Positions 44,673-53,344 are shown, numbered from the stretch's first letter. The stretch: 64,000 bases of DNA from an uncultured Parabacteroides sp. (GCA_944325335.1 CALUZR010000006.1:1-64000); one strand, 5' to 3'. Program-made: numbers and translations. Notes: a model not told the origin generated them from the sequence alone.

Positions 44673-44990
44673 TTACTGAAAGTCTTTTTGCAAATCGATC
44701 GGCGCACGGCGTACATCCCACATATCCACAATATAAATCGTCTCCGCCGCTTCATCAATATAATAAATGAGTTTGAAATGCGGATGCACCAACAACGAAC
44801 GATACGTTTCCGACAAACCCATTAAGGTTTCCTCTATCGGAGCCATGCGGGGAAAACGGGCGATTCGCTTGATGGCTTCTTGAACCTTTAATCGAAATTT
44901 ATTCGCAACACCTATTCCGAATTTCTCAATACACCATACTTGATTCTCCAGCAACTTCTTCCAAACAAGAGGCTCTACATACGTTTCCAT
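44673..44990 (-). CDS. RelE/ParE-superfamily toxin
   Basis: A 105-residue protein with the ParE-like pattern: LENQVWCIEKFGIGVANKFR, then AIKRIARFPRMAPIEETLMG, YRSLLVHPHFKLIYYIDEAA and a final hydrophobic strand TIYIVDMWDVRRAP. Such proteins poison gyrase (ParE) or cleave mRNA at the ribosome (RelE); which applies here is not clear. It overlaps the upstream gene by 16 bases, the usual antitoxin-toxin coupling. Confidence 0.75.
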   Translation of the reverse strand: METYVEPLVWKKLLENQVWCIEKFGIGVANKFRLKVQEAIKRIARFPRMAPIEETLMGLSETYRSLLVHPHFKLIYYIDEAAETIYIVDMWDVRRAPIDLQKDFQ

Positions 44991-45289
44991 AGCGCAGCAA
45001 TCATATCCATCCGCCTAAAAAGTTCTTCCGGCGATATACCTTTTCTGAACGAGGTTCCTATCGTTGCCTTCACAACCCGACTTCTTAATTCTTCCCGGGT
45101 ATAAGGCGTTGGATTTTCTAACTCAGCCAACCCTTCCGGCAAATGTGCCAGAAAATCTTCCAGCCAAGGCAATTCCTTCTCAAAAGAATGCACCGCCGCC
45201 TCCGGACATGCGCCATACGCCACGCCCGCCTCTTCCACTTTTCGGTTATCCCGAGATGTTTCCTCTTGGTTATATACCTTCTTTTCCAT
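44975..45289 (-). CDS. Putative antitoxin of the ParE-type pair
   Basis: A 104-residue acidic protein with no recognised DNA-binding motif. The N-terminus is charged and probably flexible (EEKKV-type, then NQEETSRDNRKVEEAG). The C-terminal part (TREELRSRVVKATIGTSFRK to MDMIAALWKRM) may be the toxin-wrapping helix. The assignment comes from order and overlap with the toxin gene. A -7 box (45313-45320) and an AGGAGG ribosome site precede it, the latter unusual in Bacteroidota. Confidence 0.6.
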   Translation of the reverse strand: MEKKVYNQEETSRDNRKVEEAGVAYGACPEAAVHSFEKELPWLEDFLAHLPEGLAELENPTPYTREELRSRVVKATIGTSFRKGISPEELFRRMDMIAALWKRM

Positions 45290-45312
45290 ATCTACCTCCT
45301 ACTAAAGCAAGA

Positions 45313-45320
45313 CAAAGGTA
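45313..45320 (-). promoter_or_regulatory. -7 promoter box for the toxin-antitoxin pair
   Basis: TACCTTTG on the minus strand, 24 bases upstream of the antitoxin ATG. AGGAGG lies between them. Confidence 0.5.
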
Positions 45321-45378
45321 AGCATATTTCCGCACATATCCTTGACCTTTCTTCCTTTTCCCCTTTCCAAAAAGTAAA

Positions 45379-45496
45379 AACATCCGAGCAAATCTCTATC
45401 TTTAGGCTAAAGATATATATCTGCAACCTAAAGATACGTATCTGCAGCCTAAAGATATATATCTTTAACCTAAAGATAGACCTTTTCCCGGTACTT
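45379..45496. repeat. 118-bp palindromic element, copy 3
   Basis: It starts AACATCCGAGC and has the same 21-bp phased inner palindromes (GATATATATC, GATACGTATC, GATATATATC) with TGCAACCTAAA-type spacers. The right arm is more diverged (GACCTTTTCCCGGTACTT). Its right flank TTTCCAAGTTTTCCAA is shared with copy 2. Confidence 0.85.
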
Positions 45497-45543
45497 TCCA
45501 AGTTTTCCAAAGGATTCACGAATTTTATCCAGGAAGGGAAAAC

Positions 45544-45573
45544 AAAAAAGCCCCAAGTCCGGAGACTTGAGGC
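45544..45573 (-). terminator. Intrinsic terminator with no assigned gene
   Basis: On the minus strand GCCTCAAGTC pairs with GACTTGGGGC around TCCG and is followed by six Ts. No convincing gene ends here. A 25-codon open frame (ATG at about 45654, ending near 45578) lies just upstream, and the candidate RNA gene lies further upstream. Confidence 0.6.
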
Positions 45574-45702
45574 CACATCTACTAATAAAACATAAAAACG
45601 GGCGATTCGCATCGGCCTTTAAGATATTTCCTTTTTATCTGAGAATAAATGAACATCATCCTTACGGCTATTACTCCGATTCACCCTTAAATGAAACGAC
45701 AC

Positions 45703-45966
45703 AAAAAAAGTGCGGGTCATGTTGTTCTATCTATATTGAAGGCATCGGCAAACGCCCATCGTGTTAGTAATAAAACAACAGCCCGCACTCTATGCTATTA
45801 AATATACTTTTCCCTTGTAGAAAACCATATAAGCACGAGTGCAAGCATCTATTGTCTATTATTCCAACACGATAAAATTTTGCCGATTTTTCAATATAAG
45901 AATAATATCGTAAATGCTTTAACTCAATATATCATCCGCTAAGATTCCGCCGAATCCCACTCGGAA
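45703..45966 (-). ncRNA. Candidate non-coding RNA of about 264 bases
   Basis: A -7 box (TACCTTTG, 45972-45979) with a TTTC 19 bases upstream predicts a start near 45966. The transcript would end at a strong hairpin, AGTGCGGGCTGTTGTT pairing with AACAACATGACCCGCACT, followed by seven Ts at 45709-45703. Its 5' part can form a small hairpin (ATTCCG/CGGAAT). No open frame longer than about 25 codons lies inside. It does not show the signatures of tmRNA, RNase P RNA or SRP RNA that I know. It is read away from the paaK-like gene. Family and role are unknown; a leader peptide/attenuator is an alternative. Confidence 0.45.
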
Positions 45967-45971
45967 TGCCG

Positions 45972-45979
45972 CAAAGGTA
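45972..45979 (-). promoter_or_regulatory. -7 promoter box for the candidate RNA
   Basis: TACCTTTG on the minus strand; the spacing to TTTC upstream is 19 bases. Confidence 0.5.
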
Positions 45980-46053
45980 GGAATGATTTCTGGAAAAAGA
46001 AACATAAATGGAAGAAAAAATGAATAGGAAATGTACATTTCGCTTCCAGTTTG

Positions 46054-46085
46054 TTGGTTATTCTCGCAAAAAAGTTATTACTTTG
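46054..46085 (+). promoter_or_regulatory. Promoter for the phenylacetate-CoA ligase gene
   Basis: TTGG at 46054-46057, a 20-base spacer and TTACTTTG at 46078-46085, one base off the -7 consensus. Confidence 0.5.
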
Positions 46086-46130
46086 TGGCATATTTAAGTT
46101 CATTACTAACAAACAATACATAGAAAAACG

Positions 46131-47432
46131 ATGATTTGGAATGAAACAATGGAGTGCATGGACCGCGAAGAAATGCGGAAATTGCAGAGCATACGGTTGA
46201 AACGGGTAGTGGAACATGTATATCACAACTCGCCCTTCTATCGCAAAAAGATGCAAGAGATGGGACTTGTGCCGGAAGATATCCAGTCGATCGACGATAT
46301 CGTAAAACTTCCTTTTACCGTAAAGCAAGATTTAAGGGATAATTATCCGTTCGGATTGATGGCGGTGCCGATGTCGGAAATTGTACGTCTGCACGCTTCA
46401 TCGGGGACGACGGGCAAACCGATCGTGGTAGGTTATACGCGCCGCGATTTAGGCATTTGGGCGGAATGCGTCTCCCGTGTCCTTACGGCAGGCGGCATTA
46501 CGCGCAACGATTCAGTGCAGGTGTCGTATGGCTATGGGCTTTTCACCGGAGGATTAGGATTGCACGACGGCGTGCAGAATATTGGCGGTACGGTGATTCC
46601 CATGAGCAGCGGTAATACGCAAAAGCAAATCCAGCTCATGCACGACTTTGGGGCGAAAGCATTGGCCTGTACTCCGTCGTACGCGCTCTACCTGGCCGAG
46701 ACGATCCATAACTCAGGCATACCGCTCGAAGAGTTCCAGCTTCGCGCCGGCTTCTTCGGGGCAGAACCTTGGACAGAGAACATGCGCAAAGAATTGCAAG
46801 AGAAAATGCACATCAAGGCGTATGATATTTATGGATTGACGGAAATATCCGGTCCGGGCGTGGGCGGCGAATGTGAATGCCAAAACGGAACGCACCTGTG
46901 GGAAGACCACTTCTTCCCGGAAATTGTAGATCCGAAGACACTTCAACCCGTAGCTCCGGGCGAGACGGGCGAATTGGTATTTACCACATTGACGAAAGAA
47001 GGAATGCCGATGATACGCTATCGGACGCGCGACCTCACCCATTTGATTTATGAAAAATGCGCCTGCGGACGTACAGCGGTGCGCATGGGTCGCATCATGG
47101 GCCGAAGCGATGACATGTTGATCATCCGCGGCGTGAATGTATTCCCGTCGCAAGTAGAATCCGTCATCTTGGAATTGCCGGAATTCGAAGCACACTATCT
47201 GATTATTGTAGACCGTGTAAACAATACGGATACGTTCCAGATTCAAGTTGAAGTACGTCCTGAATATTACACGGACGAGATGAACAAGATGTTGGCACTG
47301 AAAAAGAAAATCGCCAGCCGCATCCAAAGCGTCATCGGACTTCAACCCGATATCCGCATCGTCGAGCCACGAAGCATCGAACGAAGCATGGGTAAAGCAA
47401 AGCATGTGATAGATAATCGTAAATTAGTATAA
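46131..47432 (+). CDS. Phenylacetate-CoA ligase family enzyme
   Basis: A 433-residue AMP-forming acyl-CoA ligase. RLHASSGTTGKPIVVGYTRR is the ATP-binding P-loop, YDIYGLTEISGPGVGGEC the adenylate motif and MIRYRTRDLTHL the hinge region; four cysteines (GECEC and KCACG) may bind zinc, as in PaaK relatives. In anaerobes this gene often travels with indolepyruvate ferredoxin oxidoreductase and takes part in aromatic amino-acid or aryl-acid metabolism. Here it is paired only with an ACT-domain gene 18 bases downstream. Confidence 0.87.
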   Translation: MIWNETMECMDREEMRKLQSIRLKRVVEHVYHNSPFYRKKMQEMGLVPEDIQSIDDIVKLPFTVKQDLRDNYPFGLMAVPMSEIVRLHASSGTTGKPIVVGYTRRDLGIWAECVSRVLTAGGITRNDSVQVSYGYGLFTGGLGLHDGVQNIGGTVIPMSSGNTQKQIQLMHDFGAKALACTPSYALYLAETIHNSGIPLEEFQLRAGFFGAEPWTENMRKELQEKMHIKAYDIYGLTEISGPGVGGECECQNGTHLWEDHFFPEIVDPKTLQPVAPGETGELVFTTLTKEGMPMIRYRTRDLTHLIYEKCACGRTAVRMGRIMGRSDDMLIIRGVNVFPSQVESVILELPEFEAHYLIIVDRVNNTDTFQIQVEVRPEYYTDEMNKMLALKKKIASRIQSVIGLQPDIRIVEPRSIERSMGKAKHVIDNRKLV

Positions 47433-47450
47433 AGAAAGGAGAAACAAGCT

Positions 47451-47876
47451 ATGTTAATCAAACAATTATCCATTTTCCTGGAGAATAAGAAAGGACGGTT
47501 TACGGAAGTTGCCAAATTATTGGGAGAAGCTGGTGTGAATATGTCAGCCTTTACCGTATCCGAAAATTCAGATTTCGGCATCCTGCGCTTGATTGTTTCC
47601 GATCCAGACAAGGCCATTGCTGTCTTGCGCGAGCATCTCTACGCCGTCAGCATTGCCGAAGTGATTTGCTTGCATTGCCCCAATCGGCCGGGCGCGCTGG
47701 CGAAGGCGATGGAAATCATCACCGAAGCTGGTATCTTTGTGGAATACATGTACGCTTTCTCGGAAGGAGATGTGGCGAATGTCATTATCCGTCCAGATAA
47801 TCTCGCTCGTTGTGCGGAGGTGTTGACTGCAAACAAACTCGAACTACTCGCCGCCAGTGACTTGTACAAATTATAA
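47451..47876 (+). CDS. Tandem ACT-domain protein
   Basis: A 141-residue protein made of two ACT-like halves: LSIFLENKKGRFTEVAKLLG near the start and LHCPNRPGALAKAMEIITEA in the middle. ACT domains bind amino acids and regulate enzymes. Its place directly after the phenylacetate-CoA ligase gene suggests that it senses an aromatic or branched amino acid for that pathway, which is inference. A strong terminator follows at 47883-47921. Confidence 0.8.
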   Translation: MLIKQLSIFLENKKGRFTEVAKLLGEAGVNMSAFTVSENSDFGILRLIVSDPDKAIAVLREHLYAVSIAEVICLHCPNRPGALAKAMEIITEAGIFVEYMYAFSEGDVANVIIRPDNLARCAEVLTANKLELLAASDLYKL

Positions 47877-47882
47877 AATTTT

Positions 47883-47921
47883 GGAGGCCCGCGATGTCAG
47901 ACACGCGGGCCTCCGTTTTTC
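47883..47921 (+). terminator. Intrinsic terminator of the ligase/ACT operon
   Basis: GGAGGCCCGCG pairs with CGCGGGCCTCC and is followed by GTTTTT. Confidence 0.85.
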
Positions 47922-47998
47922 TTGTCTCTTGTGCTTTTGGGACAATCCTTTGCTTTGAAATTCTTGCGTCTTATACTTGTAGCACAAACAAAAAACAC

Positions 47999-50956
47999 CT
48001 ATTTCAAGATTACCCCCAAACTTTTCTTCCCATCCATCTTGATAATCGCGGGTCTCTCGAATCGCACGTGGCGGAGATACGTTGTCTCTTCGATGGCTGG
48101 AAGTGCGTTGAGGTAAGATTCATCGAACCATCCATCGCCGTTGAATGGGTTGACGGTAAAGTATCCGACACCGAACGACGTCAGATTTTGGAAGAAGTGC
48201 GTGCCTTGGCTCGGGTCTATGCGATAATTTTCTAGCCCACACTCGACGATGACGCGCGCGTTGCAAATATGTGGCCACTTCACGGGTATGCCCAACCACG
48301 TGTCGCTACTTCCCCAGCGGCCCGGTCCGACGAGGATGTAACCTTGGTCCGTACCGGTGAACTGCCTGTTGATCTTTTCAATCTCATAGGCTATTAATTG
48401 GTTGTTTGAAGCGTTGAATGATTCGCTCTTCACGTAAATGATGTCGTGAACGTCGTTAATGATCCCGTTCCCCAGTACATTCTTGGAGGAAAGGATCGTA
48501 TCGGATTCCGGGATAAGCGTCAAATCTTCGTCGATCACTTCTTTGTTATCTACAATCGGCCGAATTTGTAAGAGATAAAATGCAGCCTTCTTCGGGTCCT
48601 CCCGACTGACGTTGACGGCAAATTCTATTTCAACAGGCCGTCCCATTTCTTTCTGACCGATTTTCAGCAATTGATCGAGTGTCTCGGAAAGCGGGAATAC
48701 TTCATGCTGGAGAATATTGACAAACGACAATATCTTTCGCCCTCCTGCGTAGTATCCATCGCGTATGATCATATCGTATGGGTCGTATGTCGAGACAATA
48801 TACTTTAGCGCACCGTCGGCGTCGGCATCCTTCAGGTTTAGCTTGAGTAAATTGAATCCGTCGTTGACAGAAAATTCCTGCGCGACCTTCTCGTCGGCCA
48901 GGTCCAAGGCGTAGAAGCGCGTTTGCGTCTCCCGTAAAGCAAAGTCAAGCGTGCTCATCTGGAGGATACTGTGGGGGTGACATGGGGAGAACCGGAGTGT
49001 CACGCCTCCGTCTACAATATATTTTCCGAGACCCAAGGCGATGTTCGCAATACCGTCTTCTGCTTTCTCGTTACCGATGGGATAAAAATTCAAGGACCGC
49101 GCCACGCCGGATATGGTCGGATAGAAGTGCGTCCCGTATCTCGTCCCCACCACTTCCTGAAGAACCACCGCCATCTTCTCTTGGTCGATTAAGTTTGACG
49201 TCGCTGTCATGTACGCCTTGCTGTCCCGATAGAAGACGGAAGCATAAACCGCTTTTATCGCGTCGCTCAAATTCCGGAGCATCTCGTATTTGTCGTCAAC
49301 CTTTGGAATCATATAGGTGGAATACACGCCTGCGAAGGGTTGATAGTGGGAATCTTCCAGGAGACTCGAGGATCGGATCGCAATAGGTCCTTTTACGACG
49401 TCGAAGAACGCCATTAAGTCTTCAATCAATCGCTTGGGAAGGCTGGCACGCAAGAAGTACTTCAATATCGTTTCATCCTCCTGCTCGCTAAGCGCGATCG
49501 GATAGAGCTCGTTTGTCTCCATAAATTCATCGAACACATCCGTACAAATCACGACTGTCTTCGGAATGTTTACGGTAAAATTTTCCTGCTCCAGCTTTGG
49601 ATATCTTTTGATCATCGCGCCGATGAACGCCAATCCTCTCCCCTTGCCTCCGAGGGAGCCGTCGCCAATGCGGGCGAAGTTGCTGTATTCGTCGAATCGG
49701 TCTTTTTGATAAACAGCGACTACGCCGGCATTTTTCATACGCCGGTATTGCACGATCAAGTCAAAGATTAATTTCCGCGCCTCGTCCATATCCGTATAAT
49801 CGCTCACGTCAACTTTTTTCAATACCTCTGCAGGCGGAAACATGGCGCGCGAATAAAAGAAGCGGGAAAAATGGTTGCGGCTTAAGTGGTAGACAAGCGA
49901 GTCATCCGGGATCATGAAGACTTTCTTTTGTAAATCTTTCAGGTCCTTGATGCGCATGATTTCTTCTTTCGTCTGGGGATTTATGATAACGAAATCTCCG
50001 AAACCAAAACGGTCGGTGATAATCCGCCGAAGGTCTTGCGGGTAGCTTTTTGAGTTCTTGTCGATGAAGGATGCCCCAAGTTCGTTTGCATAGATTATGT
50101 TTTTTGTCTCGGATGACTCGAGTATGAAGGGAACGATCTTCCCCGTTTTCCGGACATACTGCCCAAACTTGTATCCTGCGTAGGGGTCTTTCTCGCCATT
50201 GTGCATGAAGCTCATGTCAGATACAATGCCCAGTATGTTATCCTGGTATTGCTCGAATATCCGTACAGCCTCTTCGTAGGTACGCGCCAATTTTATTTTC
50301 GGGCGTCCCCGCATTCGCAGCTTCTGGAGATGCGCATTGAGCGCCTCTTTCGAAAATTCCTGGCTTTGCTCCAATACAAACCGGTACAAGTGCGACAAAG
50401 CGGAGGAATAAAAGCGCACTGAATCTTCTACCAGCAAAATAATTTGCACCCCGACGCTCGCGACATCGTGGGGCGCATTCATTTTATCCTCCAGCAATTT
50501 GATGATCGCCAGGAGCAGCTCCGCGTTGCCGAGCCAGCTGAAAACGTAATCGATCGCGCGCAAATCTTCGTTAGCCAAGCGCTTCGAAACCTCCTTTGAG
50601 AAAGGTGTCAGCACGACGATTGGTATGTTCGGATAGTGTACCTTGATTTCTTTTGCTACCGAAAATATGTCGCGATTGTCCATATTAGGCATACAGATAA
50701 TCAGTTCGAAGTTACGATTCTTTAGCTCGGCCAGCGCTTCGTCTTCTGTCGTCACTTGCGTGAAGCGCGGCGGATAACTTAAGCTTAGCGAAGTATATTC
50801 GTTGAATATCTGCTCGTCTACGCGTCCGTCGTCTTCAAGCATGAAGGCGTCATATTTCGTAGCTATAAGCAAAACATTGTATATTCGTTTGTTCATCAGG
50901 TTCGCGAAAGGCGTGTCCCTGAACACTAAATCCTTCAAATTTGGTAAACCGCTCAT
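47999..50956 (-). CDS. Receiver-domain/PEP-synthase-like hybrid protein
   Basis: A 985-residue protein. Residues about 25-160 resemble a receiver fold (YNVLLIATKYDAFMLEDD, IPIVVLTPFSKE). Residues about 175-330 resemble a second one with VEDS and a possible phospho-acceptor in IVSDMSF. The C-terminal two-thirds match the ATP-grasp of PEP synthase/pyruvate phosphate dikinase (GDGSLGGKGRGLAFIGAMIK, AIRSSSLLEDSHYQPFAGVY, YILVGPGRWGSSD). I find no phosphohistidine swivel domain or PEP-binding domain, so ordinary PEP synthesis is unlikely. It may be a signalling phosphotransferase. The function is not established. Confidence 0.7.
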   Translation of the reverse strand: MSGLPNLKDLVFRDTPFANLMNKRIYNVLLIATKYDAFMLEDDGRVDEQIFNEYTSLSLSYPPRFTQVTTEDEALAELKNRNFELIICMPNMDNRDIFSVAKEIKVHYPNIPIVVLTPFSKEVSKRLANEDLRAIDYVFSWLGNAELLLAIIKLLEDKMNAPHDVASVGVQIILLVEDSVRFYSSALSHLYRFVLEQSQEFSKEALNAHLQKLRMRGRPKIKLARTYEEAVRIFEQYQDNILGIVSDMSFMHNGEKDPYAGYKFGQYVRKTGKIVPFILESSETKNIIYANELGASFIDKNSKSYPQDLRRIITDRFGFGDFVIINPQTKEEIMRIKDLKDLQKKVFMIPDDSLVYHLSRNHFSRFFYSRAMFPPAEVLKKVDVSDYTDMDEARKLIFDLIVQYRRMKNAGVVAVYQKDRFDEYSNFARIGDGSLGGKGRGLAFIGAMIKRYPKLEQENFTVNIPKTVVICTDVFDEFMETNELYPIALSEQEDETILKYFLRASLPKRLIEDLMAFFDVVKGPIAIRSSSLLEDSHYQPFAGVYSTYMIPKVDDKYEMLRNLSDAIKAVYASVFYRDSKAYMTATSNLIDQEKMAVVLQEVVGTRYGTHFYPTISGVARSLNFYPIGNEKAEDGIANIALGLGKYIVDGGVTLRFSPCHPHSILQMSTLDFALRETQTRFYALDLADEKVAQEFSVNDGFNLLKLNLKDADADGALKYIVSTYDPYDMIIRDGYYAGGRKILSFVNILQHEVFPLSETLDQLLKIGQKEMGRPVEIEFAVNVSREDPKKAAFYLLQIRPIVDNKEVIDEDLTLIPESDTILSSKNVLGNGIINDVHDIIYVKSESFNASNNQLIAYEIEKINRQFTGTDQGYILVGPGRWGSSDTWLGIPVKWPHICNARVIVECGLENYRIDPSQGTHFFQNLTSFGVGYFTVNPFNGDGWFDESYLNALPAIEETTYLRHVRFERPAIIKMDGKKSLGVILK

Positions 50957-50960
50957 GATA

Positions 50961-50986
50961 ATTAACAATTAATAATTAACAATTAA
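50961..50986. repeat. Short AT-rich direct repeat
   Basis: ATTAACAATTAAT is followed directly by AATTAACAATTAA, just upstream of the hybrid-protein gene. It could influence its promoter. A second low-complexity patch rich in TTCTTCATTC lies at about 51038-51069 and supplies the last residues (KNEE) of the next gene. Confidence 0.5.
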
Positions 50987-51048
50987 AGACAGGGCCTTGT
51001 CTAATGAAAACTGTTTATCCATTTTTCCCGCCCCTTATTCTTCATTCT

Positions 51049-51804
51049 TCATTCCTCATTCTTCATTCCCAGCTCTTCGTGAATCCATTTCTCCGCCTTC
51101 TCCAAAGTTTCAGGCTTGCCCACGTCGAGCAACTTTAGCCCCTCGTATTCGCAGGCCACGATGCGGGTCCTTGCACAGATGGAGAGATAAAATTGGATGA
51201 TGGAAAATTTTCCAGTCCATTCGTCCATCCAGCGGAAGATTTCAGGAGAAATCACATGAATTCCACTAAATGCAAATTCCGTATAGTGAGATGGCTCGAA
51301 GTAAGGGTAATAGGATTTTACCTCACCCGTCTCTCGGTTGCGCCAACCGCACAGGCGATTTTGCTTATCGAAGAGTAGGTAGCGGGAGGTTTGCCGGCGA
51401 CTGACGAGCAGCGTGGAGAGGGCATTTCCCGCTTGGTGGATTTCGTAGAGATGCCGCAGATCGACGTTGGAGAATATATCCACATTATGGACAAGGAAAG
51501 GTTCATCGCCATCAAGGTAAGCCGCGGCGTGCTTAATCCCGCCTCCGGTATCAAGCAGGTATTCCCGTTCATCGGATATGTGGATTTCGACGCCGAAATT
51601 ATGGTTTGCCCGTAGGAAATCCAAGATTTGATCGCCTAAATGGTGTATATTAATTGTGATATCCTCGAATCCAGCGTTTTTAAGCTTTAGGATAACGTGC
51701 TCTAACATCGGACGGCCGTCGATCGGGAGCAACGCTTTTGGAACAGTGTCGGTGAGGGGTCTGAGACGGTCCCCCATTCCGGCGGCAAAGATAAGTGCTT
51801 TCAT
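51049..51804 (-). CDS. murU: MurU-like N-acetylmuramate-1-phosphate uridylyltransferase
   Basis: A 251-residue nucleotidyltransferase. MKALIFAAGMGDRLRPLTDT is the nucleotide-binding loop, VPKALLPIDGRPMLEHVILK the substrate segment, and LLDTGGGIKHAAAYL resembles the LETGGGI of Pseudomonas MurU. It lies 14 bases after a gene with an AmgK-like kinase domain. That pair is the hallmark of the anabolic recycling route that makes UDP-MurNAc directly from MurNAc, bypassing MurA and MurB. Another sugar-nucleotide product is possible. The extreme C-terminus (GMKNEE) comes from low-complexity DNA. Confidence 0.75.
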   Translation of the reverse strand: MKALIFAAGMGDRLRPLTDTVPKALLPIDGRPMLEHVILKLKNAGFEDITINIHHLGDQILDFLRANHNFGVEIHISDEREYLLDTGGGIKHAAAYLDGDEPFLVHNVDIFSNVDLRHLYEIHQAGNALSTLLVSRRQTSRYLLFDKQNRLCGWRNRETGEVKSYYPYFEPSHYTEFAFSGIHVISPEIFRWMDEWTGKFSIIQFYLSICARTRIVACEYEGLKLLDVGKPETLEKAEKWIHEELGMKNEE

Positions 51805-51818
51805 TCTTGCTTAAACCC

Positions 51819-53234
51819 TCAATTTTCTTCTGTGTTTTGTTCTCTATGTAGTATATCTATATTTACGCTATATCTGTCGCGCAAATATTTAGCCAGTTCT
51901 TGTGCGCAGAATACTGAGCGATGCTGTCCGCCCGTGCATCCGAACGAGACCATAAGCCGGTTAAATCCGCGCTCGATATAACGCTTCACGGAAGCCTCTA
52001 CCAGTTGGAAAGAATTCTGTAAGAAAGATTTCACCTCAGGGCATGCGTGAAGAAAATTGGCTACCGGCTGGTCCAGACCCGTAAGCGCAGCATATTCCGG
52101 ATAGCGCCCGGGATTAGGCAAAGCGCGGCAATCGAACACGAACCCGCCCCCATTTCCAGACAAGTCGGCGGGGATCCCTCGCTTGTAAGAAAAACTGGTG
52201 ATAACCACGCGCAACTTTTTGTCATTTGCCGGCAGTTGAAACTTATCCATCACCATCAATTCTTTCAATATCTTACAAATATAAGGATATTCTTCCAGAT
52301 GCAACGCCAATACCTCTTTTAAATTGGCAATCGCGTAAGGAATACTTTGTATGAAATGCGTTTTTTGCTCGAAATATCCGCGGAATCCGTAGGTACCCAG
52401 CGTCTGGAGGGTGCGGAACAGGATGAAATGCCGTAGCCGCGCTTTGAAATCCTTCGGATGTATCCGTCGATACTTTGCCAGCTCTTTCAGATAGGCTGCC
52501 AAAAGGCGTTCTTTCAAGTCCTGCGGGAAGCGGGCCTTCGCTTGCCAGAGGAAAGAGGCAACGTCGTAGTAGACAGGCCCGCGTCGCCCACCTTGGAAGT
52601 CGATGAAATAAGGCTCACCCTCGCGCAGCATGATATTGCGTGACTGGAAATCCCGGTACATAAACGTATCCATTTTTCCCCTCAGCAATTTTTGGGTTAG
52701 CGTATCGAACTCATTTTCCAAGTAATCCTCGCGGAAATTAATCCCGCTTGCCTTCAAAAAGCAGTACTTGAAATAATTGAGATCCCATTGCACCGTGCGA
52801 CGGTCGAACTCAGCCTGTGGGTAACATTTTGTAAAGTCGAGATCCTCTGCCCCTAAATGCTGTATCTTCGGAAGCCATCGAATTGCCTTGCAGAGCAATT
52901 CCTCTTCCTCTGCTGAATACTGCGCGCGCTCCCGCCCGTTTTGGATGGCATCAAAGAGCGACGTATCTCCTAAGTCCTCCTGCAAGTAGCCTATCGCGTT
53001 TCCTGAATAGGCATACATCTCCGGCACGGGCAACCCCTTTTCATAAAAATGTTGTGCCAGATAAATGAAGGCGATGTTCTCTTCGCGCGACGGACCTATG
53101 ACTCCAATCGCAGGCATTGTCCCCTCTATGCGATAATACTGTCGGTTAGATCCTGCTCCCTGCAGCATCGTAATCTTCTCGGGATCCTGGCCCGCCCAGA
53201 AGTGATATAACCTTTGTAAAATAGTTGTTTCCAT
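51819..53234 (-). CDS. AmgK-like sugar kinase fused to a RapZ C-terminal domain
   Basis: A 471-residue two-domain protein. Residues 1 to about 330 are an aminoglycoside-phosphotransferase-type kinase (GAGSNRQYYRIEG, FMYRDFQSRNIML as the catalytic loop, FIDFQGGRRGPVYYDVASFL as the metal-binding DxD region), like AmgK, the anomeric MurNAc/GlcNAc kinase. Residues about 340-470 match the RapZ C-terminal domain (ITSFSYKRGIPADLSGNGGG, FDCRALPNPGRY, SFGCTGGQHRSVF), which in E. coli binds glucosamine-6-phosphate. The P-loop ATPase half of RapZ is missing. The fusion next to murU suggests a kinase gated by an amino-sugar signal. Function is inferred. Confidence 0.8.
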   Translation of the reverse strand: METTILQRLYHFWAGQDPEKITMLQGAGSNRQYYRIEGTMPAIGVIGPSREENIAFIYLAQHFYEKGLPVPEMYAYSGNAIGYLQEDLGDTSLFDAIQNGRERAQYSAEEEELLCKAIRWLPKIQHLGAEDLDFTKCYPQAEFDRRTVQWDLNYFKYCFLKASGINFREDYLENEFDTLTQKLLRGKMDTFMYRDFQSRNIMLREGEPYFIDFQGGRRGPVYYDVASFLWQAKARFPQDLKERLLAAYLKELAKYRRIHPKDFKARLRHFILFRTLQTLGTYGFRGYFEQKTHFIQSIPYAIANLKEVLALHLEEYPYICKILKELMVMDKFQLPANDKKLRVVITSFSYKRGIPADLSGNGGGFVFDCRALPNPGRYPEYAALTGLDQPVANFLHACPEVKSFLQNSFQLVEASVKRYIERGFNRLMVSFGCTGGQHRSVFCAQELAKYLRDRYSVNIDILHREQNTEEN

Positions 53235-53344
53235 ATCTTGACCTGTTTGATTCGGCTAAGGTATGCATATTTAGAAAAACTGGCAAATAAAATCTGTTAT
53301 TTTTTGTTTATCTGGAAAAATAAATACACAAATGACAGAAAAAT

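Noticed and set aside
45567-45767. A 66-codon plus-strand open frame in the 45.3-46.1 kb gap
   Set aside because: It crosses two terminator hairpins and has no ribosome site or recognisable pattern; the RNA-gene reading of this gap is better supported.
47894-48235. A 113-codon plus-strand open frame after the ACT gene
   Set aside because: It starts inside the terminator and overlaps the C-terminus of the receiver/PEP-synthase-like gene on the other strand.
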